Shown: one piece after another, positions 1-5,442 of the stretch | How positions within the stretch are numbered: the first letter of the stretch is position 1 | Layout of the letters: the number at the start of each line of letters is the position of its first letter | Assembly: GCA_000404785.1 (NCBI GenBank) | Contig: ASNI01000085.1 | Coordinates: forward strand, 1 to 8,722 | Direction: 5' to 3' | Length of the DNA: 8,722 bases | From: Cloacimonetes bacterium SCGC AAA252-N17 | GTDB taxonomy: Bacteria > Cloacimonadota > Cloacimonadia > JGIOTU-2 | Notes under the pieces: generated by a model | Seen by the model: the letters and a program-made list of their open reading frames with translations, nothing else | What the model was told of the DNA's origin: nothing | Database searches by the model: none | Made by a program: the position numbers and the translations under genes

Positions 1-24
1 CATAATTTCTAACTTATATTATAT

Positions 25-597
25 TTAATAATATTTAATATTAGCATATTTTTTAATTTTTTCAATTTTATCTTTATCATATTTCATTTTTAAATTTACT
101 ATAAAGAAAACAATCATAATTGTCGTGAAAATAATTGAAATAATCAATAACAGTATTATTTGAAAATTCTTGAAACTCATTATAAAATTAAATAATATAA
201 TTTTCACTTCCTGATAAGATGTTAACATATATAAGGGTAATATTACGCCAACAAAAAATAGAATTAATAATGAAATAATTGAAAAAGAGATTAGTCTAGA
301 AAATTCAGGATTTGAAGAAACCTTATATGTAAATCCTTTTAGTCGACTAATGTGGTGTTCAATCCTTATCTGCGGTTCTGTTTTGAACCACGTATTAATT
401 TCTGTCAGCATACCTGTTTCGAGATTGTTCATATCTTTTAATTTCTTTGAATCATTCTCATACACGTCAAATAGTTCCAAATTTCTTTGGTATTTTTTTT
501 GGTTGTTAATAATTTTTGTAATAATAAAAGCAGAAAAGATAGCTATTATTGCTGCTGTTGACTGGGCTGTTGCACTGAAAAACCAATTAGAATCCAT
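25..597 (-). CDS. Small three-helix membrane protein, unknown function
   Basis: I do not recognise the family. The 190-residue product has an N-terminal hydrophobic helix at about residues 9-30 (AAIIAIFSAFIITKI), a charged cytoplasmic-type middle at about 31-100 rich in K, E, D and N, and two more helices at about 102-126 and 146-169, ending in a lysine-rich tail. This is the layout of a small inner-membrane protein. The start ATG at 597-595 has only a weak Shine-Dalgarno (GGAA about 10 bases upstream). The gene lies 29 bases after the MNT nucleotidyltransferase stop on the same strand, so the two are probably cotranscribed. Base composition is extreme (13% GC in one 60-base line I counted), far below nusB or the PhoH gene, which suggests transfer. 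It could be the membrane effector of a two-gene unit with the MNT gene, but that is inference. Confidence 0.7.
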   Translation of the reverse strand: MDSNWFFSATAQSTAAIIAIFSAFIITKIINNQKKYQRNLELFDVYENDSKKLKDMNNLETGMLTEINTWFKTEPQIRIEHHISRLKGFTYKVSSNPEFSRLISFSIISLLILFFVGVILPLYMLTSYQEVKIILFNFIMSFKNFQIILLLIISIIFTTIMIVFFIVNLKMKYDKDKIEKIKKYANIKYY

Positions 598-626
598 AAT
601 GCTATATTCCGATTGATATTTTGCAA

Positions 627-935
627 TTAATGTAAATTTTCATAAATTACCTGCTCCTCTGCTTTTATTCTATCAATTAAAAAGGGGCTTATAGAATTTT
701 CGGTCAGAAGGTCTATTTTTATTTTTATCAATTCTGATAATTCTCTTTCAATTTTTACAAGTTCAAGCAGGCTTTTAATGTCTGCAAATTTCACAAGTAG
801 ATCGATGTCACTCGACGTATCAGCACTACCTTGAGCATAGGATCCAAAAACTCCGATCTTTCGTGCTCCGGCATTCACAAGGTACGTAATGAGCTGCTTT
901 TCAATTTCTGAGTTTAAACGGTTTTTATTTTTCAT
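627..935 (-). CDS. MNT-type nucleotidyltransferase (MntA-like, minimal)
   Basis: A 102-residue minimal nucleotidyltransferase of the polymerase-beta superfamily. The signature GS-x10-DxD is complete: G31-S32, then D43-I44-D45 in SSDIDLLV. A third acidic residue, D75, lies in KIDLLTEN, so the metal-binding triad looks intact. Proteins of this family include MntA antitoxins, which in HEPN/MNT pairs AMPylate and neutralise the HEPN RNase. I chose the ATG at 935-933. This gives no overlap with the glycosyltransferase, which stops at 941, and fits the family length. A longer form starting at 983 would add 16 residues overlapping that gene without any helical or conserved look. Neither start has a strong Shine-Dalgarno, so coupling to the upstream gene is likely. 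No HEPN gene is adjacent, which is unusual. The next gene downstream is a membrane protein. Family call is firm; role as an antitoxin is inference. Confidence 0.87.
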   Translation of the reverse strand: MKNKNRLNSEIEKQLITYLVNAGARKIGVFGSYAQGSADTSSDIDLLVKFADIKSLLELVKIERELSELIKIKIDLLTENSISPFLIDRIKAEEQVIYENLH

Positions 936-940
936 TAATA

Positions 941-1828
941 TTATGACTTGCTCAAATCCTTTGTGGATTCTGAGATTTCCCATTTGTAGGGAATTTTCTT
1001 TAAAATTTTATAATCATACCAGCCAAGAAAACGTCCCCATATCTCGAGGAAAATCGTAAAGATTATCTTCAGGTCTTTGACTGGATTGAGAGACAATTCC
1101 TTCATGGTCAGCCCGATGATCAAGCCGGAATTTTGGGATACAACCGTATAGTCCTGATTTTCCTGCAGCCATAAATGTCCGGTATAAATTCTTCTGCGCT
1201 GTTTAATGAAATCGGACACATTTTCAGGTCCTTTATTGTGCACGATCGCATCCGGAACATATTTGAGTTTCAGTCCACCATGAGTGATAATGGACTCGAT
1301 ACTTGCTTCATCTACAGGGCTGTGTTCGGGAATTTCTTTTACTATATTGCGGAAGGATGCCATTTCTCCGATCTTAGGAGAAATCATTGCCATTTTATGA
1401 TGCAAGTGCCACATCATACACACTGCGAACCCGATAAAACTTTTTGGATTATTGATCGGTTCCGGTCGTCCGCCTGTCATGCCGATGGACTCGTCATAAA
1501 AAGGAACAGTTAGTTTTTCGATAGTGTTCTTAGCAGGAATCGTATCTGCGCTCTCAATAATTAGCACATCGCCGGTCGCTTCCTTGAGGAATAGATTGAT
1601 CGCTGATGATTTTCCTTTGCGCTCATTTTGTATGATGAGCTTTATGCGAGGATCTTTCTTTTCGTATTCACGAACAATATAATCAGTTCTGTCTGTTGAT
1701 GCACTGGATACCACAATGATCTCTTTCAGTTCAACTTTTTTCAGAACCTGCTCTTCAACAGCTTGAAGAAGCTGCCCGATATTTTTTTCTTCATTATAGG
1801 CAAAAATGCCGAGACTTACGTTAATCAT
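941..1828 (-). CDS. Glycosyltransferase family 2 (GT-A fold)
   Basis: A 295-residue GT2 enzyme expected to transfer a sugar from a nucleotide sugar to a lipid or polysaccharide acceptor at the cytoplasmic face of the membrane. The N-terminus has the usual nucleotide-binding strand and loop (SLGIFAYNEEKNIGQLL, then VVSSASTDRTD at 39-49). N69-E-R-K-G-K and TGDVLIIESADTIP hold the donor-site region, with D95 as the likely remnant of the DxD motif. Further on are a VDEASIE segment (D173, E174; candidate catalytic acid) and a QRRR motif at 210-213, equivalent to the Q-x-x-R-W class. A hydrophobic stretch near 255-270 may dock on the membrane. I start it at the ATG at 1828-1826 because the fold begins directly there and a purine-rich AGGGAAGAG lies just upstream. 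An ATG at 1855 would add nine unrelated residues. It overlaps the nusB end by 8 bases. Acceptor and donor cannot be read from sequence. Confidence 0.88.
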   Translation of the reverse strand: MINVSLGIFAYNEEKNIGQLLQAVEEQVLKKVELKEIIVVSSASTDRTDYIVREYEKKDPRIKLIIQNERKGKSSAINLFLKEATGDVLIIESADTIPAKNTIEKLTVPFYDESIGMTGGRPEPINNPKSFIGFAVCMMWHLHHKMAMISPKIGEMASFRNIVKEIPEHSPVDEASIESIITHGGLKLKYVPDAIVHNKGPENVSDFIKQRRRIYTGHLWLQENQDYTVVSQNSGLIIGLTMKELSLNPVKDLKIIFTIFLEIWGRFLGWYDYKILKKIPYKWEISESTKDLSKS

Positions 1829-2261
1829 CTTTCTCTTCCCTGTGCATGATAGCATCTAAAATACCATTAACGAATTTCTTTGATCTCTGCCCGGAGAAAT
1901 CTTCAGCCAACTCCACCGCTTCATTGATCGCTACCTTTTTCGGAATGTCCGTATATTCTAATTCCATGACTGCAAGCCGAAGGATGCTTTTCTCAATTAT
2001 AGTGATCCTTTCAAAAGACCATTTTTTCAAGAACTGCTTGATAAGCTCGTCAATATCTTGTAAATGTTGATTTGTTTCCTTTACAAGATTGATGCAGAAA
2101 TCTTTTTCATCAAGAGTAAAGGTTACCTCATTCACGGATATCGATTCATGGAATTTTTTCTCAAGCAATTGTTCAAAGGCGGATGTGTCCTCAGGGATCT
2201 CTTCAAAATAGAGTCCGTAAATCATCTGCACTGCGATTTCTCTGGCTTCTCGTCGTTTCAT
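1821..2261 (-). CDS. nusB: Transcription antitermination factor NusB
   Basis: NusB is a small all-helical RNA-binding protein that, with S10 (NusE), binds boxA RNA and assembles the rRNA antitermination complex. The 146-residue length is normal. The N-terminal arginine-rich RNA-binding helix is clear (MKRREAREIAVQMIYGLYF, R3, R4, R7). The family C-terminal half is also clear: KKWSFERITIIEKSILRLAVMEL, then IPKKVAINEAVELAEDFSGQ and the closing KKFVNGILDAI helix. The start ATG at 2261 has a strong Shine-Dalgarno (AAGGTGAG, ending 2-3 bases before it). It is the first gene of a minus-strand unit and overlaps the glycosyltransferase start by 8 bases, so translation is probably coupled. It is divergent from the PIN-PhoH gene. 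In many bacteria nusB sits beside ribH or rpsJ-type genes; none of these is in the window. Confidence 0.96.
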   Translation of the reverse strand: MKRREAREIAVQMIYGLYFEEIPEDTSAFEQLLEKKFHESISVNEVTFTLDEKDFCINLVKETNQHLQDIDELIKQFLKKWSFERITIIEKSILRLAVMELEYTDIPKKVAINEAVELAEDFSGQRSKKFVNGILDAIMHREEKDD

Positions 2262-2432
2262 GTCTCACCTTATTAAATATGGGAAAGTCCCTGTCAAGGA
2301 GATATGTTGTCAATAAAAAAGGACTTTTTCAGTCATCAACTTAAAATATAGGAATTTCCATTAAAATTGACATAAATTCATGAGCACTAAAGACTCAAAC
2401 GCACTATGAAGAAAGAAAGTAAGAAGGATCAC
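2262..2432. promoter_or_regulatory. Divergent intergenic region nusB / PIN-PhoH
   Basis: This 171-base gap, counting to the preferred PIN-PhoH start, must hold promoters for both directions. On the plus strand a TTGACA at 2367-2372 is followed 15 bases later by TAAAGA at 2388-2393. That is a weak -10 with a short spacer, but it would start RNA near 2400 and suit a start codon at 2433. Toward nusB there are two TTGACA boxes (plus-strand TGTCAA at 2292-2297 and 2308-2313), neither with a good -10 at the right distance. A TATATT-type -10 lies further upstream, with an imperfect -35 (ATGTCA). AAAGTCC at 2284-2290 can pair with GGACTTT at 2321-2327. None of this is strong enough for a firm promoter call. 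Confidence 0.35.
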
Positions 2433-3782
2433 ATGGAAAAGATTTACGTGCTCGACACGAACGTGGTAATTCATGACCCCTCTGCAATTTATGCCTATCC
2501 CAAAGATAAGATCGTTATTCCCATAACAGTTATTGAAGAAACCGACCAATTCAAAAAAGGGTTGGATGAGAAGAGCAGAAATGCCCGTCAGTTCAGTAGA
2601 ATTCTTGATAGCTTGCGCGAGCAGAATTCGCTGGCAAAAGGTGTGAAACTAAAAAACGGTGGCACGCTTCAGGTAGCTCTTGCGCATAAAATAGATGAAG
2701 AAATGGAAGATATTCTTATTACCGATGTGAATGATAATCTGATTCTCGGCACTGCCTATAAATTCAAACAGGACAATCCTAGCAAAGAAGTGATCATGGT
2801 TTCCAAAGATGCGAATGTGCGTATCAAAGCGGATGCGATCGGATTGAAAGCCATCAACTATGAGATGGGAACTATCAATTTTGAGGAGCTGTACACAGGT
2901 GTCCTGAAAAAGGAAGTGAGCGGTGCTGAAGTAGATAAATTCAAGGAACAAGCAGAGGTAAAAAATATTTTTGGATTGACCTGTTATAATCAATTTCTGC
3001 TGCTCTACGAAAAGGACAAGTTCAAGCATAATGTGATTGCAAAATATCATAAAGATGAGGATGTGGTCCGTCCGCTGCAATTCTATAAAGGCGAGCCGAT
3101 CTGGGGAATAAAGGCGCTCAATCCGGAGCAGGAAGCTGCCTTTGATATCCTTCTTGACGACTCAATAAAAATAGTCTCTCTGATCGGTATTGCAGGAACA
3201 GGAAAAACCCTTCTTGCACTCGCTGCCGGTCTGCAAAAAATAATAGAGGAAGAGAAATATACCAAGCTCATTGTGACACGTCCGATCTTTCCACTCGGCA
3301 AAGATATCGGTTATCTGCCGGGTACAAAAAAAGAAAAATACAATCCCTGGATGCAGCCCATTTATGATAATATGGAAATCCTTCTTCAAAGCAGAGAATC
3401 CAAAGAAGAAAAGAGGGAAAAGGGGAAATTCGGAAGAAAGAGGACATCTTCGCTTGATGAATTCCTTGATTACGGATTCATAGAATTGGAGCCACTGACC
3501 TACATTCGAGGACGAAGTCTGCCCGACCAGTTCATCATAGTTGATGAAGCTCAGAACCTTTCACCTCATGAGATGAAGACAATTATCACGCGTGCTGGCG
3601 ACCGAACAAAAGTAGTGCTTACCGGCGATCCCTATCAGATCGATATTCCATATTTAGATTCTGGAAGCAACGGATTGAGCGTGGTTGTGGAAAAATTCAA
3701 AGATGAAAAGCTTTCCGGTCATGTGACGCTGGTGAAGGGTGAGCGATCTGTTCTATCGGAAATGGCTGCAAAATATTTATAG
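2433..3782 (+). CDS. PIN-PhoH fusion ATPase/RNase (PhoH2/YlaK type)
   Basis: A two-domain protein of 449 residues. Residues 1-140 are a PIN nuclease domain with the four acidic positions in place: D8 (VLDTNVVIHDP), E35 (PITVIEETD), D101 (NDNLILGTA) and D126 (SKDANVRIKA). From about 230 on is a PhoH-type P-loop ATPase: Walker A GIAGTGKT at 252-259, VTRPIFPLGKDIGYLPG, Walker B IIVDEAQN (D371, E372), and the sensor-like LTGDPYQID. This architecture is known from mycobacterial PhoH2, which has RNase and RNA-unwinding activity, and from Bacillus YlaK. I prefer the ATG at 2433 because AAGGA lies 4-5 bases upstream; an in-frame ATG at 2406 has no Shine-Dalgarno and would add nine lysine-rich residues. 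The HD-domain gene follows after 15 bases and is surely in the same operon. Mycobacterial phoH2 has a small antitoxin gene upstream; none is seen here. Substrate RNA is unknown. Confidence 0.94.
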   Translation: MEKIYVLDTNVVIHDPSAIYAYPKDKIVIPITVIEETDQFKKGLDEKSRNARQFSRILDSLREQNSLAKGVKLKNGGTLQVALAHKIDEEMEDILITDVNDNLILGTAYKFKQDNPSKEVIMVSKDANVRIKADAIGLKAINYEMGTINFEELYTGVLKKEVSGAEVDKFKEQAEVKNIFGLTCYNQFLLLYEKDKFKHNVIAKYHKDEDVVRPLQFYKGEPIWGIKALNPEQEAAFDILLDDSIKIVSLIGIAGTGKTLLALAAGLQKIIEEEKYTKLIVTRPIFPLGKDIGYLPGTKKEKYNPWMQPIYDNMEILLQSRESKEEKREKGKFGRKRTSSLDEFLDYGFIELEPLTYIRGRSLPDQFIIVDEAQNLSPHEMKTIITRAGDRTKVVLTGDPYQIDIPYLDSGSNGLSVVVEKFKDEKLSGHVTLVKGERSVLSEMAAKYL

Positions 3783-3797
3783 AAAAGGATATATCTT

Positions 3798-4343
3798 ATG
3801 ACACGAGAAGAAGCACTCGCATTGTTAAAGACACATTTGAAGAACAGAAATTTGCAAAAGCACTGTCTCGCAGTGGAAGCTGCGATGGCACATTTTGCAG
3901 AATGTTTTCATGAAGATGAAGAGATGTGGGCACTTGCCGGACTCCTTCATGATCTTGATTATGAAAGCACCGTTGATAATTTTGCCCGACATGGAAAGGA
4001 TTCTGTTGAGATGCTCAAAGATAAGGGGCTCGACGAGAAAATTTTATATGCGATCGAAGCACATCCCGGGCATGTCGAGAGAATATCAAATATGGATAAG
4101 GTACTTTATGCAGTTGATTCTTTGACCGGACTCATTGTTGCTGCTGCGCTCATGCATCCCAATAAAAAGATATCTTCCTTGAATACGGATTTTATTTTGA
4201 GAAGATTCAAGGAAAAGCGCTTTGCTGCCGGTGCAAACAGAGAGCAGATCAAATCCTTTGAAGAGTTCGGTATGTCCCTTGAGGATTTTATCGAGCATAC
4301 TTTGCATGCAATGGCAGGCATTGAGAAGGAACTGGGTTTTTGA
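3798..4343 (+). CDS. HD-domain (HDIG-type) phosphohydrolase
   Basis: A 181-residue cytoplasmic HD-superfamily hydrolase. The metal-binding set is visible: H22 (LQKHCLAVEAAM), the H51-D52 pair in LAGLLHDLDYE, H65 in ARHGKDSVEML, H89 and H92 in EAHPGH, and D107 in LYAVDSLTGLI. Proteins of this layout are annotated as HDIG-domain hydrolases. Some act on nucleotides, but the substrate of this subgroup is not something I can state. A family-typical C-terminal segment (RFAAGANREQIKSFEEFGMSLEDFIEHTLHAM, in two helices) follows the domain. The Shine-Dalgarno AAAAGGA lies about 8 bases before the ATG at 3798. The gene is 15 bases after the PIN-PhoH stop, which fits an RNA or nucleotide turnover partner. 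No terminator is seen in the 29 bases before the next gene. Confidence 0.9.
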   Translation: MTREEALALLKTHLKNRNLQKHCLAVEAAMAHFAECFHEDEEMWALAGLLHDLDYESTVDNFARHGKDSVEMLKDKGLDEKILYAIEAHPGHVERISNMDKVLYAVDSLTGLIVAAALMHPNKKISSLNTDFILRRFKEKRFAAGANREQIKSFEEFGMSLEDFIEHTLHAMAGIEKELGF

Positions 4344-4355
4344 ATAATGTTCTAA

Positions 4356-4361
4356 TATAAT
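4356..4361 (+). promoter_or_regulatory. Possible -10 element of the HEPN-like gene
   Basis: A perfect TATAAT stands 11 bases before the ATG at 4373. The usual start of RNA, about 7 bases further on, would leave a leader of only around 5 bases, which agrees with the lack of any Shine-Dalgarno. A convincing -35 is missing (best is TGGGTT at 4333-4338 with a 17-base spacer). In such AT-rich DNA the hexamer could be chance. Confidence 0.3.
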
Positions 4362-4372
4362 GAAATTGATTT

Positions 4373-5278
4373 ATGATATTTATTGAAAATTTAGAAAAGC
4401 AGTTACCATTCGTTAAGCAAGGAGTTTCTGAACTTTTTGAAGCTGCATTTGATAATCAGACACATCCTCAAGATTTATTATTAGTAGATCAGCATGGATT
4501 CTATCAACCTAAGTTTGAAGGAGTTAAGAGTAAATTTAGCCCATATCTCATTGGTTTAGATTTTATAGGATTCGCAGAACGTACAGATTATGAATTTATT
4601 GATTGGTACAGGAAATCTCATATGATTAATAATAAAGAAGATTTTCTTAAAAATATTCAAAGTGATGATAAGGTCGTAAAAATTGAGATAATAGCAATCC
4701 AAATTGAAAAGTCCATCTATCTTAAATTCTGGGAATCAGATTTTAATCTTAAGAAATTGTATCAATTATCTTTATTGGCCAGAGGTTTATCGTATGATTG
4801 GCATTTTGAAATCCCAACAAATTTACGTGCAGGAAGCAAACATGAGATTATTAGGGAAAAAATTCGAGATAAAATAAAAGATATCTGCCCAAGATTTTTC
4901 GAACTTTTGAGGAAAAATTATAAAACACAGATAAGAAATGCTATCGCTCACTCTCAATTCTCAATTATTGGCCGATCGATTGATTATTTAAATTATTCCG
5001 ATGATCCTAATGCTCACTGTCCAATAAGGAGTCTAAATTTTGATCAGTGGTATGAATTGTTTCATGACACACTTTTACTCCATAGTGAATTAATAAAGCA
5101 CTTTAATACGTACCGAGATAAATATAGACAGAAAGCAATGCGGAAAAATAATTGTTTAGAAGTAAGAATTACGAAAAAAGATGGCACTATTGAATTAAAC
5201 TCCGTTGGTTTAGTAAAGGATAGAAATATTTGGGTGTGCCACAATAATCTTCCAGATAAAGATAAAACATTTACCTAA
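4373..5278 (+). CDS. HEPN-like protein with RNxxxH motif, uncharacterised
   Basis: I do not recognise the whole family. The 301-residue product looks soluble, with no signal peptide or membrane helix. Residues 125-245 are mostly predicted helical by eye. They hold R188-N189-A-I-A-H193 within QIRNAIAHSQF, the RNxxxH form of the R-x4-6-H catalytic motif of HEPN ribonucleases. A following helix pair (WYELFHDTLLLHSELIKHF, 226-244) suits the helical HEPN bundle. Residues 1-124 and the C-terminal 255-290 (basic, beta-like, with VRITKKDGTIELN) are unassigned. The start is well bounded: an in-frame TGA at 4367-4369 sits just upstream, and the next methionine is at residue 84. The gene is AT-rich (30% GC in one line) compared with the PIN-PhoH operon before it, so it was probably acquired. 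No MNT or other antitoxin gene is adjacent. A toxin or defence RNase is plausible but unproven. HEPN motifs also occur in non-catalytic proteins. Confidence 0.72.
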   Translation: MIFIENLEKQLPFVKQGVSELFEAAFDNQTHPQDLLLVDQHGFYQPKFEGVKSKFSPYLIGLDFIGFAERTDYEFIDWYRKSHMINNKEDFLKNIQSDDKVVKIEIIAIQIEKSIYLKFWESDFNLKKLYQLSLLARGLSYDWHFEIPTNLRAGSKHEIIREKIRDKIKDICPRFFELLRKNYKTQIRNAIAHSQFSIIGRSIDYLNYSDDPNAHCPIRSLNFDQWYELFHDTLLLHSELIKHFNTYRDKYRQKAMRKNNCLEVRITKKDGTIELNSVGLVKDRNIWVCHNNLPDKDKTFT

Positions 5279-5289
5279 CAATTAGCCAT

Positions 5290-5363
5290 CTCGTTCCCAA
5301 ACCCCTGTTTGAGAATGTTTCTCGATTTTTTAGTGCGTCACCAATCTGGAGACTGGTAACGAG
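5290..5363. repeat. REP-like paired palindromes (degenerate)
   Basis: Two hairpins with related sequence lie inside a CTCGTT (5290-5295) / AACGAG (5358-5363) terminal inverted repeat. The first spans 5294-5315: a nine-base stem from TTCCCAAAC paired with GTTTGAGAA around a CCCT loop, with one C-A mismatch. The second spans 5340-5357 (ACCAATCTGGAGACTGGT) with an eight-base stem broken by one A-C mismatch. The pair resembles degenerate forms of the GTTCCCA...TGGGAAC palindromes that recur between genes in many bacteria and are often copied by RAYT (TnpA-REP) transposases. That relation is from memory. Only one pair lies in the window, so dispersal across the genome is not shown. Confidence 0.55.
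5311..5331 (+). terminator. Possible weak Rho-independent terminator
   Basis: GAGAA at 5311-5315 can pair with TTCTC at 5319-5323 around a TGT loop, and six thymines follow at 5326-5331. It lies 33 bases after the HEPN-like stop codon. The five-base stem is AT-leaning and competes with the larger palindrome at 5294-5315, so this is only a candidate end for that transcript. Confidence 0.3.
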
Positions 5364-5386
5364 AAAAAGAAATAATTTATAAATAA

Positions 5387-5423
5387 ATCAGTGTTAATCA
5401 GCATCATCAGCGTCATCTGCGTT
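5387..5423. repeat. Imperfect ~9-base tandem repeat (ATCAGC-type)
   Basis: Four copies of ATCAG or ATCTG start at 5387, 5397, 5406 and 5415, spaced 10, 9 and 9 bases. On the minus strand the unit reads about GCTGATNAN. The array is noncoding: it sits between the HEPN-like stop and the GT39 stop, about 22 bases past the REP-like palindromes. Similar short degenerate arrays are common in intergenic repeats of some bacterial groups; I recall this only generally. Confidence 0.6.
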
Positions 5424-5442
5424 CTATTATCCTGTGAGAAAA

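Noticed and set aside
1..24. A minus-strand ATG at positions 3-1 as a further gene of the left operon.
   Set aside because: Only the start codon would be in the window and no ribosome site is visible, so it cannot be supported.
936..983. Extended N-terminus for the MNT protein starting at 983.
   Set aside because: It would overlap the glycosyltransferase C-terminus by over 40 bases, adds residues not needed by the domain and has no Shine-Dalgarno.
977..993. Hairpin TTCCC / GGGAA as a terminator after the glycosyltransferase.
   Set aside because: It lies inside the glycosyltransferase coding region, has a five-base stem with a seven-base loop, and no T-run follows it in the gene's direction.
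1175..1513. Open frame of 112 codons on the plus strand inside the glycosyltransferase gene.
   Set aside because: It is a shadow of the conserved GT2 gene on the other strand, with no recognisable domain.
2284..2327. AAAGTCC / GGACTTT pairing as a riboswitch or leader hairpin for nusB.
   Set aside because: Only seven pairs across a 30-base loop, with no recognisable aptamer; likely chance in a short AT-rich gap.
627..5278. The MNT gene (627-935) and the HEPN-like gene (4373-5278) as one split HEPN/MNT toxin-antitoxin system.
   Set aside because: They lie on opposite strands with about 3.4 kb of unrelated host genes between them, and known HEPN/MNT pairs are adjacent. The HEPN-like protein is also about twice the usual size of a HEPN toxin from such pairs.
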